In this document: positions 7,095 to 16,253 of the stretch, one piece after another
Layout: each line of letters begins with the position of its first letter
Numbering within the stretch: position 1 is the stretch's first letter
NCBI RefSeq assembly: GCF_029760935.1
Contig: NZ_CP121684.1
Location: 992,001-1,056,000, forward strand
DNA from: Lysinibacter sp. HNR
Lineage (GTDB): Bacteria > Actinomycetota > Actinomycetes > Actinomycetales > Microbacteriaceae
DNA length: 64,000 nt
Direction of reading: 5' to 3'
The notes under the pieces: model-generated
Told to the model about the DNA's origin: nothing
Database searches by the model: none
The model's input: the letters and a program-made list of their open reading frames with translations, nothing else
Translations under genes and position numbers: made by a program

Positions 7095-10000
7095 CTACTG
7101 CATTTTTGCTCGGCGATGGCGGACCAGCACCACAGTTGCCGCAGCGAGTAGGCTTCCGGCTGCGAGCAGCCCGAGCAACGATCCGTTTGAGCCGGTAGTT
7201 GCCAAGGAACGGTCTTTGTCGGTGGCAATCTGCGGTACATCGATAATGTACTCAAGGTCAACGTATTGGTTAAGGTCGTCTGACACACGGATGGTGAAAC
7301 GCTCCTCGCCCGTAAATCCTGGGGTGACCGCGTACTCTACGCTGTCTTCTGCCCAGCGCGTTATTTTTCCAGAAGTAGGCAGAGAAACGATGGAATCTGG
7401 AGTTAACGGTCTCACATTTGTTCCCGTTACCTCGGCGAGCGGAGCCAGAACGACGCTTGTTTGTTTGGGGCCGAGTTCGATCCGTTTACCACTGCCAGTT
7501 GGCGCAGCCTGAATCGTCACCGTGTGTACGACTAGGACTTCTAGTCCGGGTACATCCTCGTTGAGGGGTGCTGTTGAGGCGGCGGCAGACGGGGTGCTTC
7601 GTAACAGTACGGTGAACTCGTAGGTTCCTGCATTTGCGCTGCCAGCGTTGAAGGTGACGTCAAACGTTGTCGGATCGATAGTGGCCGATCCGACAACGGG
7701 GGGTGTCGTCACGTGTGCTTCTACGACTATTCCACTCACCACTTCGGGCACAAAAGTGTGGGACCCGTGTTCCGGGACCACCGCTGCCATCGTGGTGGTT
7801 TCCAGTATCAGCGGCACCACAAAAAGTGCAACCGAGTTTCCGTTCTCGTCGAGGGATAGTGGGGAATTGGAGTGGAGTATCGTGATACCTTTTTCGCCGG
7901 CGCTGCTTGACTGTACGGTCGCCGTGTAGCTTCCAGTCACACTCGTTTCTGTGAAATTCGTAATGTGGCCTGAGCCGAGGCTGTCGGACGCCAAAGCCCG
8001 CAGGTCGGCTGCGCGTCCGGGGACACCGTTGCCAAAGGAGTCAGCCAGTTTCACCGTCACAATGTGTTTACCCGAGTCAGTGAGTTGGGGTCCCACAGAG
8101 ACCGTGTAGGAGGTGTCAGCGCTGGGGATTGATACTTCCCCCGCTATGAACAGCGCACTACTGTTGCCGTCAGCGGTAAGCTCCTCTCTGCCGAAGGCAG
8201 CCGTGATCGCCTTCGGGCCGATCCTGGTTGAAGTCACCGTTGCGGTGTAGGTGCCTGAGTTTGTGGTCTCTGTGAAATTACTGATGTTTCCCGCTCCGAG
8301 TGCGCCACTCGCTGCTGCTGCTGTCAGGTTGGCGGCCTGTCCAGAGAAAGGGGAATCGAACTGATCTCGGAGTGTTACTGTGACCGTGTGCGAGCCGCTA
8401 CCAACGGTTTCCTCGCCCGAAGACACGCTGAAACTGGCGTTTTTGAGGCTCGCCTGCTGCACCGTTACGGTGAACACCGCTGTGGCGCGCTGCCCAAGGT
8501 TGTCGGTGTGAGTCACCTCGAAGGTAAATACGCCACTGGTGCTTTCCGCCGTGTAGGTGATGCCCGATTCATCAACCGTCACCGTTCCCACTGATGGTTC
8601 CGCGGTTACTACTGACGACACGATACTCCCTGCTGTCTCAACACCGAGGGCGAAGAGTGTGGAACCACTCACCGGAATCGTGACGGCACCACCTGTTACC
8701 GCGGGTATAGCCTGTACCGTTAACAGCGCCGCATCGGTAATGACCTGCCCCAGCTCGTTCGAGAAGACCGCACGATACTGCGTGTTGTTAACCAGATCGG
8801 CGGAGAGAATTGTCAACGTTGGCGTTGTTGCATCCACAACGTCCGTCCACTCGACACCACCGTCGGTGCTGGCCTGCCACTGTACTGTGGGAGTTTCATC
8901 TCCTGATGCGGCAGCGTTCAACACTGCGGTACCCGTGGCACCCACGGTGAGATTTTGGGGGTGCGCCGTTACCGTGGGGGCGGTACCGTATTGAAAAGTC
9001 CCGACCCCAATTCGTCCTCGAGAAGCTGTTTCCCACTCTACCTGGACAACCCCTGACCGGTGGGGCGGGGAGAGTACTGAAGCGATACCATCTTCTATCT
9101 GGGCGCCCGGTACGTAATTTTCACCAAACCACACTCCCCGCAGCCCGTCGATCCCGGTCGGATGCGCAGCAACGGGTTCTACCGCATTCTCGGTCGTCTC
9201 GTTCCCTAACTGGCCATAAAGCCCCTGACCCCAGGAGAAGAGCTTGCCCGATTCGGTTATCACCCGTCCACCCTGCCCCGCCATAACCCGGAGAGGTTTC
9301 TCTTTCTTCAGTGCTCCGGTCATGATAACCGCTGTAGGGGTCAGCGCAGGCTGAAGCGTTCCATTACCTAAGCGACCATCCGTACCGCTTCCCCAGGTAA
9401 AGAGTTTTTGCGACTCGGTAATCACCGCGGTAACGCTAAAGCCGACGCTCAGCTGGGTTACGTGTTCTCCCGCCAGTTCTCCCGTGAGATCCACCGCTAC
9501 CGGTACGCTGCTGTTCGCAGTGGTCCCGTTCCCTAGCTGGCCCAAAGTACCTGCCCCCCAGGTAACGAGCTTGCCCGATTCGGTGAGCACAGCAACAGAT
9601 CCTTGGTACGTGTCGATCTGGATGACTTGCTCACCCGCAAGCGCTCCCGTCATACTCACTGGAACCGGGGTCGAAGCGTTAGAAAATGCTCCGTTTCCCA
9701 ATTCCCCGGAAGTTCCGGAGCCCCAGGAGAATAGTTTGCCTGACTCCGTGAGCACCAATGCGTTACCAGTACCCATTGCGATCTGCGTAACCTGCTCACC
9801 CGCGAGTGCCCCCGTCATCGTGACCGGAACCGGGGTCGTCTGACGTGTTGGCGATGTTCTTCCGTTTCCGTTTGAGCCGGTGGTGCTATCCCCCCAGGCA
9901 AAAAGTTTGCCTGATTCCGTAAGAGCCAGTGTGTTGGACTGTCCCATTGACACTTGGGTCACTCGTTCGCCCGCGAGTGCCCCCGACATGTCCACCGCAA

Positions 10001-10514
10001 CCGGAGACCTCCGAAGAGTGGTTGATCCGTCTCCTAAACGCCCATCGCTGTTCAGTCCCCAGCCAAAGAGCTTGCCCGACTCAGTGATCACCATACTCTG
10101 ATCCCGCCGCGTGCTCAGCTGCGTGACCCGCTCGTTAGCCAGTGCGCCCGACATATCCACCGGAGTCAGGTTGTGTCGTGAAGTGGACGTGCCGTCACCT
10201 AATTGCCCGTTGGCATTACGCCCCCAGGACCATAGTTGACCCGACTCCGTTAGGGCCACTGTGTGAAATACCCCGGGAGTGATCTGTACCACTCGATCAA
10301 TTGCATCGTCCACCGGAATATCAACCAGCGTATTTCCGGCAGTCGGGCCGGAGCCGAGCAGGGTATCGGCCGTTGGGTCGGGAGAGGTCGTTACTGTCGC
10401 CCCCGGCTCAGCTGTGTTCGTTGCCAGCGCTGGAGTGGCCATCCCGGCAAACACGAGGCCGATCAGCGTAAAGGCTGCTGTTGACTGAGTAAGTGCTCTA
10501 CGGAAATGATGCAT
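7095..10514 (-). CDS. Wall-anchored RCC1-propeller/Ig-repeat surface protein
   Basis: 1139 residues. An N-terminal signal peptide (to about ALA 32) is followed by seven RCC1-type repeats (about 70-480), each with a core like ESGKLFSWGxGxxGxLGNGT. Seven is the number needed for one closed propeller. Then come an Ig-like domain (VTAHPQNLTVGATGTAVLNA), a stretch with a cadherin-like look and two invasin-type Big domains (VTVTLRDQF... and VTVKLADSF..., each ending NFTET-x(4-5)-YTATV). The C-terminus has SLATTG, a hydrophobic helix and RHRRAKMQ, an LAXTG sortase signal of the actinobacterial type. Probably an adhesin or matrix protein. No sortase gene is in the window. Confidence 0.85.
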   Translation of the reverse strand: MHHFRRALTQSTAAFTLIGLVFAGMATPALATNTAEPGATVTTSPDPTADTLLGSGPTAGNTLVDIPVDDAIDRVVQITPGVFHTVALTESGQLWSWGRNANGQLGDGTSTSRHNLTPVDMSGALANERVTQLSTRRDQSMVITESGKLFGWGLNSDGRLGDGSTTLRRSPVAVDMSGALAGERVTQVSMGQSNTLALTESGKLFAWGDSTTGSNGNGRTSPTRQTTPVPVTMTGALAGEQVTQIAMGTGNALVLTESGKLFSWGSGTSGELGNGAFSNASTPVPVSMTGALAGEQVIQIDTYQGSVAVLTESGKLVTWGAGTLGQLGNGTTANSSVPVAVDLTGELAGEHVTQLSVGFSVTAVITESQKLFTWGSGTDGRLGNGTLQPALTPTAVIMTGALKKEKPLRVMAGQGGRVITESGKLFSWGQGLYGQLGNETTENAVEPVAAHPTGIDGLRGVWFGENYVPGAQIEDGIASVLSPPHRSGVVQVEWETASRGRIGVGTFQYGTAPTVTAHPQNLTVGATGTAVLNAAASGDETPTVQWQASTDGGVEWTDVVDATTPTLTILSADLVNNTQYRAVFSNELGQVITDAALLTVQAIPAVTGGAVTIPVSGSTLFALGVETAGSIVSSVVTAEPSVGTVTVDESGITYTAESTSGVFTFEVTHTDNLGQRATAVFTVTVQQASLKNASFSVSSGEETVGSGSHTVTVTLRDQFDSPFSGQAANLTAAAASGALGAGNISNFTETTNSGTYTATVTSTRIGPKAITAAFGREELTADGNSSALFIAGEVSIPSADTSYTVSVGPQLTDSGKHIVTVKLADSFGNGVPGRAADLRALASDSLGSGHITNFTETSVTGSYTATVQSSSAGEKGITILHSNSPLSLDENGNSVALFVVPLILETTTMAAVVPEHGSHTFVPEVVSGIVVEAHVTTPPVVGSATIDPTTFDVTFNAGSANAGTYEFTVLLRSTPSAAASTAPLNEDVPGLEVLVVHTVTIQAAPTGSGKRIELGPKQTSVVLAPLAEVTGTNVRPLTPDSIVSLPTSGKITRWAEDSVEYAVTPGFTGEERFTIRVSDDLNQYVDLEYIIDVPQIATDKDRSLATTGSNGSLLGLLAAGSLLAAATVVLVRHRRAKMQ

Positions 10515-10848
10515 CTGGCTCTCTTATTACCCTCCCCTGGGGTGTGTCACTACGGTACCCAATACACCGTAAAGGCTTAAATGCCCACACTAATTGAAAC
10601 CCTAATATCGATAATTATATTCCAGATTCTCGATAAATTACAATTTTCTCATTAAGTTTCATCGCCCTTACAACTTTGCAAAAACCAAGATGTTCTGTGA
10701 CGTGAGGAAGGGGTGTGTCCCCTCTGTTGTGGGCGGGTGACGAGGCGAGTGGAGTGTGTACGTGCCACACTAGAGCGGGGAGGGAATCTCGTCATAAGGA
10801 TTTCACTAGGATAGCGATTACGGGAAAAATAAATAGTAGGAGAAATAA
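10515..10848. other. Divergent intergenic region
   Basis: Holds the promoters of the surface protein (minus) and the aldo/keto reductase (plus). The left half is AT-rich (10600-10690), the right half GC-rich. I could not pick one convincing -35/-10 pair, and found no hairpin with a U-run and no small gene. Confidence 0.6.
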
Positions 10849-11853
10849 ATGACGTATGTTGCCGATGACGCTCGATACGACCGAATGACTTACAACCGCA
10901 CGGGAAGAAGCGGGCTACATCTACCCGAACTCTCGCTTGGCCACTGGCATAACTTTGGCAATGATCGCCCTATCGGTACTCAACGTGCAATCATTAGGCG
11001 TGCGTTCGACCTGGGAGTAACGCACTTTGATCTTGCTAATAACTACGGGCCACCGGAGGGTTCCGCGGAGAGTAATGTGGGGCAAATACTGCGTGAAGAT
11101 CTGTCACGCTATCGCGATGAGTTAATAATCTCGAGCAAGGCGGGCTACCACATGTGGCCCGGACCCTATGGGGACTTTGGGTCACGCAAGTATGTACTGT
11201 CGTCACTCGACCAGAGCCTGTCTCGTTTGGGTCTTGATTATGTTGATATCTTTTATCACCACCGTCCAGACCCTGAGACCCCCATTGAGGAGACCGCGGG
11301 TGCTCTTGCGCACGCGGTGAACAGCGGCAAGGCGCTCTATGTTGGTGTGTCTAACTATGACCCCGAGCAGACCGAGGCGATGGTACAAGCTTTGGCTGTT
11401 CACAATATAAAACTTCTGATTCATCAACCTCGCTATTCTATGTTTGACCGCCATATCGAAGGGGGACTCTTTCCTGTTCTTGAGCGGGAGGGAATCGGCG
11501 CAATCGTATTCTCTCCTCTGGCTCAGGGGCTTCTTACCGACCGTTATCTGAGCGGGGAAGTTCCGGCAGGGTCGCGTGCCGCCACAAGCCATTTCCTTTC
11601 GCCCTCACACATTAACGAGGAATATCTGAAGCGCGCTCGAGCCCTGAACGAAATTGCCCGGCAGCGAGGGCAGACACTGGCTCAGTTGGCGCTGAGCTGG
11701 ATTCTGCGACAGCCGCAGGTCACCTCGGTGCTTGTCGGTGCGTCAAGTGTTGCGCAGCTAGAGCAGAACGTGGGTGCGCTTGACGCGCCGCGTCTCACCG
11801 CCGAGGAGCTGGAGGGCATTGAGCCTTTTGCGGTGCACGGGACAGGACTCTAG
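10849..11853 (+). CDS. Aldo/keto reductase, YghZ/GPR-like
   Basis: 334 residues, starting after TAGGAGAAATAA. It matches the aldo/keto reductase barrel: GVTHFDLANNYGPPEGSAE (catalytic Asp/Tyr region), the catalytic Lys in IISSKAGY, YVDIFYHHRPDPETPIEET (His), GVSNY, and a C-terminal NADPH site around SWILRQPQVTSVLVGASS. The PPGSAE-type loop and RSGLHLPELSLGHWHNFG start fit the YghZ/L-glyceraldehyde-3-phosphate reductase subgroup, which reduces small aldehydes such as methylglyoxal. It stands alone between divergent and convergent neighbours. Substrate is inferred only. Confidence 0.85.
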   Translation: MTYVADDARYDRMTYNRTGRSGLHLPELSLGHWHNFGNDRPIGTQRAIIRRAFDLGVTHFDLANNYGPPEGSAESNVGQILREDLSRYRDELIISSKAGYHMWPGPYGDFGSRKYVLSSLDQSLSRLGLDYVDIFYHHRPDPETPIEETAGALAHAVNSGKALYVGVSNYDPEQTEAMVQALAVHNIKLLIHQPRYSMFDRHIEGGLFPVLEREGIGAIVFSPLAQGLLTDRYLSGEVPAGSRAATSHFLSPSHINEEYLKRARALNEIARQRGQTLAQLALSWILRQPQVTSVLVGASSVAQLEQNVGALDAPRLTAEELEGIEPFAVHGTGL

Positions 11854-11893
11854 ACCGCGGGCAACAAGTCTTCCTCGGCGGTGAACGGCGGGA

Positions 11894-12268
11894 TTATTTC
11901 CTGCGAGCAATCGATGCAATACCTGCCGCTATAAAGAGCACTCCTGCCAAAACAAACCCGGCAACGGCAAGAACAGTGGGATGAGCGATGGCCGGGTTGA
12001 TGGTGCGCACGATCACCACGCAAGAAAAGCCGATGAGAATGATGCCCCAGGCTATGGTTCCAAAGCGGGCCGGGAGCCGGGGGCCGGGGGCCTCCTGTTG
12101 CCTTGTATTCTCTGGAGGCTCTGTCGCTGCGGGGTTCTGTTGTCCTGCAGTTGTGGCATGTTCTGCTGTCTGTTCTTTAGGCGCCATGGGAAGTTCTGTT
12201 TCCTGTTGCCCCAAGGAGGTAGGAGTCTCCGGGGTGCTGTTCTCTGCGTTTTCGCTTGTACCGCTCAT
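11894..12268 (-). CDS. Small two-helix membrane protein
   Basis: 124 residues. The first 70 are Glu/Thr/Gln/Pro-rich and probably disordered. Two hydrophobic helices follow (about 72-90 and 98-118), ending in IARRK. The start overlaps the stop of the LiaF/PspC-like gene by four bases (ATGA), so it is the second gene of that operon and may be an accessory of the envelope-stress module. No family recognised. Confidence 0.7.
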   Translation of the reverse strand: MSGTSENAENSTPETPTSLGQQETELPMAPKEQTAEHATTAGQQNPAATEPPENTRQQEAPGPRLPARFGTIAWGIILIGFSCVVIVRTINPAIAHPTVLAVAGFVLAGVLFIAAGIASIARRK

Positions 12269-13830
12269 GATCTTTCTCCACCAGTGCTAGTACGGTTTCT
12301 CGTGTCAAGGCTGATGCTGCTGCTACCGAAGAGGGTCCACACTCTGACGGTGGTGGTGTTTTTTGGCATTGAGGTTTTCTGGGGGACAACTTGACCGTCT
12401 TTGAGGGAAATCCGATTGTTTACCAGGATTCCTTCCGTCTCCTCAATCTTGCCCCTGGCGTCAACTATTGACACCTCACCGATGGCAAAGTTGCTCTCAA
12501 TAACAAATGAGGAGTGTGAGGGCACGATCAGAGTTGTATCGCCAAACGGTAGCCAGATATCCACAACGCCCCCCTTCTCCGAAGAATTATTACGGAGATC
12601 TCTCAGGTCCACACGGGGACTTCCCGCGATCATCGCAAATCCCTGGGGCTCAGAGGGGGTGGTGGATGAAACGGACCAGGAAGGCGAGCCCACAAGTGAA
12701 TATTGGGTGTGGCCCGGGGGCAAGAAAGCCGCGACCAGTGTTGCAACAGTGAGAACAAAGGCCCAGAAGCCGAGGCCGTCGACCATCTTCCCGCGAATTC
12801 CAGCCACTATAACACCGAGGCCCACCACCGCTAGAGCGCTAGCAATTCCGATGGTGATATTGGCGTGGGCCGCGGCGTGGTTGAGTATCGAGTTGATGGT
12901 TGCCACGACGGCTCCGATGATAATTGCAGCGCCGAGAACAACCGCAATAAACCCTGCCCCCAGATGACCCTGTTTCCGCCAGCTTGGTTGATCGTCCATG
13001 TCATGTGGCTTGTGTGTCCAATCCCACTCGGAGCCGTGATCGTGCCAACTCTCGTCTTTTCCTGAGTAGTACTGCTCATGGGTCTGCTCTCGCATGCGTA
13101 ATTTTTCCTCTTGTTCACGGAGACGGTCATCCAGTGCGCGCTGTTCTTTGCTCTGCGGGATTGCCGGGTTGCTGGTGAAGTGTGCGTTCTGGAGAGGCCC
13201 CAGGGTCGGGGTAAAGCTTGTGTCCTGCGGGGTTGCTGAGTGAGGAGCAAAGCTGGTTGTTCCCTGGTCGGGAGACCTGTGCGTTGTGCTGTCCTCCGAC
13301 ACGGTGTGCACCTTCTGTGCAGGATTTTTTTGTTGTGTTTTCTGAGCGAGAAACACAATAAGCCAGATTACGCCTCCCAAAACAATAAAAGACCAAATAG
13401 ATTGGAAGCTGATGGTGAGCCAATTGGGCATTCCCCACCAGGAGGGGGGACCCTGCCACCACAGCCCCTGAAACCAGGGAAGAACGGATAAAAGAGCGAT
13501 TGCTCCGGCAGCCCACACGGCGGGAGAGACCACGCCTCGCGCTGCCTGTTCCAGGTGTATAAGGCCGCGAGAATCGGGAAGGATGAGCCAGGCAATCGCG
13601 TACAGAAGAAGTGCCGGGCCGCCAAAAATTGCCACTACGAGAAAGACGCCTCTCACGATGAAAGGATCTATTCCGAGACGATAAGCGACTCCACTGCAGA
13701 CCCCAGCGAGCCAGGAACTATCACTGCGAGTGAGGTCGAGACTGCGAACCCACGAAAAAAACGCTGAGCCCGGCGGCGGGTTTTTTGAGTCCGACGGCGG
13801 GGCACTCGGAGGAGGGGTGTACTGTGTCAT
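12265..13830 (-). CDS. PspC/LiaF-like membrane protein
   Basis: 521 residues from the ATG at 13830; an in-frame extension to 14046 lacks PspC-like sequence. A Pro-rich cytosolic head leads to a PspC domain (SSWLAGVCSGVAYRLGIDPFIVRGVF..., about 38-95). Further helices, a charged linker rich in Gln/Glu/His (about 225-300) and four more helices follow. The C-terminal part (GFAMIAGSPRVDLRDL..., VDIWLPFGDTTLIVPSH, VRVWTLFGSSSISL) resembles the LiaF C-terminal beta-helix. It is divergent from a PspC-domain histidine kinase, so the genes form a LiaFSR-like envelope-stress module. LiaF proteins restrain their kinase; that role is inferred here. Confidence 0.75.
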   Translation of the reverse strand: MTQYTPPPSAPPSDSKNPPPGSAFFSWVRSLDLTRSDSSWLAGVCSGVAYRLGIDPFIVRGVFLVVAIFGGPALLLYAIAWLILPDSRGLIHLEQAARGVVSPAVWAAGAIALLSVLPWFQGLWWQGPPSWWGMPNWLTISFQSIWSFIVLGGVIWLIVFLAQKTQQKNPAQKVHTVSEDSTTHRSPDQGTTSFAPHSATPQDTSFTPTLGPLQNAHFTSNPAIPQSKEQRALDDRLREQEEKLRMREQTHEQYYSGKDESWHDHGSEWDWTHKPHDMDDQPSWRKQGHLGAGFIAVVLGAAIIIGAVVATINSILNHAAAHANITIGIASALAVVGLGVIVAGIRGKMVDGLGFWAFVLTVATLVAAFLPPGHTQYSLVGSPSWSVSSTTPSEPQGFAMIAGSPRVDLRDLRNNSSEKGGVVDIWLPFGDTTLIVPSHSSFVIESNFAIGEVSIVDARGKIEETEGILVNNRISLKDGQVVPQKTSMPKNTTTVRVWTLFGSSSISLDTRNRTSTGGERS

Positions 13831-13960
13831 GGTTCCAGCCTGCCGCATTATCACGAATCCGGCTATGGGGTAACACCCTGAGGCGACCCTGATTATCTTT
13901 TTGGCACGAGCGAATACTCCCGGAACATGCTTTGATAGCTGTGTGGAACATTCCAACACT

Positions 13961-15160
13961 ATGACCCGACCACGCCTTCGGCTTGTGGCCGGAGTATGTG
14001 CGGGGGTTGCCCAAAACACCGGGATGCCGGTGGCTTTAGTGCGCACTCTTTTTGTTGTGCTGTCGGTAGCTGGAGGGGCGGGTATCGGTCTCTACGCTTG
14101 GTTATGGGCGACCACACCCACAGTCGAAGCCGAGTCCCTGACACTGAGCACGGGTCAGACCGCACAGGTGTCATCCACCCCGGATACGCGTCCGTGGAGG
14201 GAGTACCCCATCACCGAAATTTTCCTGGGAATTGCACTGCTGGTGGTAGGAATTGCCCTGTATGCACAGGCCGTGGGCTTTGAAACTCCTCTTGCGGTGG
14301 TTATCCCGGTTGTTGTGGTGAGTGCTGGCGCGGGTCTTGCCTGGCGCCAGCTTGATTCTTTGCGGCGAGGAAAAACCGCAAACGGCTCCAGCCTGATTGT
14401 GCGCACACTCGGATCCCTGGTTCTAATTACCCTGGGTATCCTACTCTTTTTTGTGACGAGCAGCGCGCCCAACGTGTGGACGGTAACTTTTGCGGTGCTG
14501 ACGGTTCTCCTAGGCATTGTGGTTGTGGTTGCGCCCTGGCTGATTCGTCTGAACCGTGACCTGGTGGATGAGCGTGCCGCCCGCGCTCGCGATTTTGAAC
14601 GAGCAGAGATCGCGGCGCACCTACACGACTCTGTTTTGCAATCGCTGGCCCTCATCCAACAGAAGACCGACGTTCACAGCGAGGCATCGCGCATAGCCCG
14701 TGCCCAGGAACAGGAGCTTCGTGATTGGCTCTTTGGTGAGGAAAAAACGGTTGAAGCCGATATTGCCGATCAGATCCGGCGCATCGCCATTGCCATAGAG
14801 GCTGATTTTGCGGTCCGTTTTGATGTGGTGGTGGTCGGCGAAAGCCCGAGGCACGGATATGAGGCCTTTGTCGCCGCCGCACGTGAATCCATGCTTAACG
14901 CGGCACGGCACGCGGGAGGTGCCGTCTCGGTGTTCCTGGAGACGGGAACCGAAGCACTCGAAATGAGTGTTATAGACAGGGGAGGCGGGTTTTCAGTGGC
15001 TGATGTTCCCGAGAATAGGCATGGGGTTCGAGAATCAATCGTGGGCAGGATGGAGCGGGCCGGGGGAACCGCGAGGATTAAACCCGGACCCGGTGGCGTG
15101 GGAACAGAGATCCGCTTGACTCAGCCTCACCGGGAGATAGACTCGGCCCACCCCCACTAA
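13961..15160 (+). CDS. PspC-domain sensor histidine kinase
   Basis: 399 residues from the ATG at 13961. The N-terminus is itself a PspC domain (MTRPRLRLVAGVCAGVAQNTGMPVALVRTLF). Four further helices follow, then a HisKA_3-type dimerisation helix with the phospho-acceptor in EIAAHLHDSVLQSLALI (His near 230). The ATP-binding domain shows ESMLNAARHAGG, VIDRGGGF and GPGGVGTEI. It is followed 31 bases later by its response regulator. PspC-headed kinases are an actinobacterial envelope-stress design; the signal is unknown. Confidence 0.88.
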   Translation: MTRPRLRLVAGVCAGVAQNTGMPVALVRTLFVVLSVAGGAGIGLYAWLWATTPTVEAESLTLSTGQTAQVSSTPDTRPWREYPITEIFLGIALLVVGIALYAQAVGFETPLAVVIPVVVVSAGAGLAWRQLDSLRRGKTANGSSLIVRTLGSLVLITLGILLFFVTSSAPNVWTVTFAVLTVLLGIVVVVAPWLIRLNRDLVDERAARARDFERAEIAAHLHDSVLQSLALIQQKTDVHSEASRIARAQEQELRDWLFGEEKTVEADIADQIRRIAIAIEADFAVRFDVVVVGESPRHGYEAFVAAARESMLNAARHAGGAVSVFLETGTEALEMSVIDRGGGFSVADVPENRHGVRESIVGRMERAGGTARIKPGPGGVGTEIRLTQPHREIDSAHPH

Positions 15161-15191
15161 AGCGATATCGAGAGAAGAGGAAAGAGCGCCG

Positions 15192-15923
15192 ATGACTGAG
15201 AACGCTAAGAACTCGGAGGATGATATTCCCACCGATAGTGATGTGAACCCTGCCCCGCAACAGAAGGAGGAAGAACCCATAACCGTTGTCATCGTCGATG
15301 ACCACTCGATCTTCCGTAGCGGTCTGCGGGCTGAGCTAGATGCAGGTCTCAGGGTTGTGGCAGAGTCTGCCTCGGTTGATGATGCCGTGTCCGTAATTAC
15401 CCAATTTCAACCTCGAGTTGTCTTGCTTGACGTTCACCTTCCCGGGGGAAAAGGTGGGGGTGGTGCCGAAGTACTCACACGCTCGGCTCCTTCGTGCCCA
15501 GACACCCTATTTTTGGCTCTCAGCGTATCGGATGCCGCTGAGGACGTTGTGCGGGTTATCCGGGCGGGCGCTCGCGGGTATATTACTAAAAGTATCTCGG
15601 GTCGAGAGGTGTCACAGGCGGTGCGTAGGGTTTCCGAGGGCGATGCGGTGTTCTCTCCGCGTCTTGCAGGTTTTGTGCTTGATGCCTTTGGTGCGGTATC
15701 GGGGGAGACCGCGCAGACCTACGATGAGCTAGATCGATTGTCTGCCCGGGAACAGGAGGTCATGCGACTCATCGCTCGTGGATACAGCTATAAGGAGGCC
15801 GCGTCCGAGCTATTTATTTCGGTCAAGACGGTTGAAACGCACGTTTCCGCTGTGCTGCGAAAGCTGCAGTTTTCATCCCGTCACGAACTTACCGCGTGGG
15901 CCCTGGAGCGTAAGCTGTTGTGA
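15192..15923 (+). CDS. NarL/LuxR-family response regulator
   Basis: 243 residues. A 30-residue acidic N-terminal tail precedes the receiver domain: VVIVDDHSIF (acidic pocket), phospho-acceptor Asp in VVLLDVHLPGG, and Lys in ARGYITKSISG. The C-terminal LuxR helix-turn-helix is LSAREQEVMRLIARGYSYKEAASELFISVKTVETHVSAVLRKL. It is the partner of the upstream kinase and likely acts on the divergent LiaF-like operon in the same region. Confidence 0.9.
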   Translation: MTENAKNSEDDIPTDSDVNPAPQQKEEEPITVVIVDDHSIFRSGLRAELDAGLRVVAESASVDDAVSVITQFQPRVVLLDVHLPGGKGGGGAEVLTRSAPSCPDTLFLALSVSDAAEDVVRVIRAGARGYITKSISGREVSQAVRRVSEGDAVFSPRLAGFVLDAFGAVSGETAQTYDELDRLSAREQEVMRLIARGYSYKEAASELFISVKTVETHVSAVLRKLQFSSRHELTAWALERKLL

Positions 15924-15939
15924 AGGCTTGCTTTGGAAA

Positions 15940-16143
15940 CTACTCGTGTGTTTCTTCGTAGGCTTTATCTTTGTCGCGCAGGGCAACCGAACCAATGGCA
16001 ATGGCTAGAGTGCACCCCCAGATGATCCAGGTAAGGATTAAACGCCAGTCACGGGGGCTATTCTGGGTCTTTTTCACGGTGCTCACCAGGCTTAAGAGTG
16101 AACCCACAACTCCACCGTTTATCAGATATTTTGAAACCGACAT
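15940..16143 (-). CDS. Small two-helix membrane protein
   Basis: 67 residues from the ATG at 16143, which has GGAGGA four bases upstream; the longer reading to 16200 has no such site. It contains a weakly hydrophobic N-terminal helix (about 8-24), a polar link SPRDWR and a second helix (LILTWIIWGCTLAIAIGSVAL), with a charged tail. Converges on the response regulator with a 16-bp gap. Not recognised. Confidence 0.6.
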   Translation of the reverse strand: MSVSKYLINGGVVGSLLSLVSTVKKTQNSPRDWRLILTWIIWGCTLAIAIGSVALRDKDKAYEETHE

Positions 16144-16253
16144 CTTGTCCTCCGTTTGATCAGCGATTTCAACGTTACCCTGTGAGAGTGGATGTTCCAA
16201 CTGCGAGTCTCATCGTGACCTCGTGGGTGGTCGGTATGCGTCATACCGTTTGA

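Noticed and set aside
12401-12967. 188-codon plus-strand frame
   Set aside because: Antisense to the LiaF-like gene, rich in Arg/Pro/Ser as expected of a shadow frame.
13831-14046. N-terminal extension of the PspC/LiaF-like protein
   Set aside because: The extra 72 codons overlap the divergent kinase start, and the PspC family begins after the Pro-rich head that starts at 13830.
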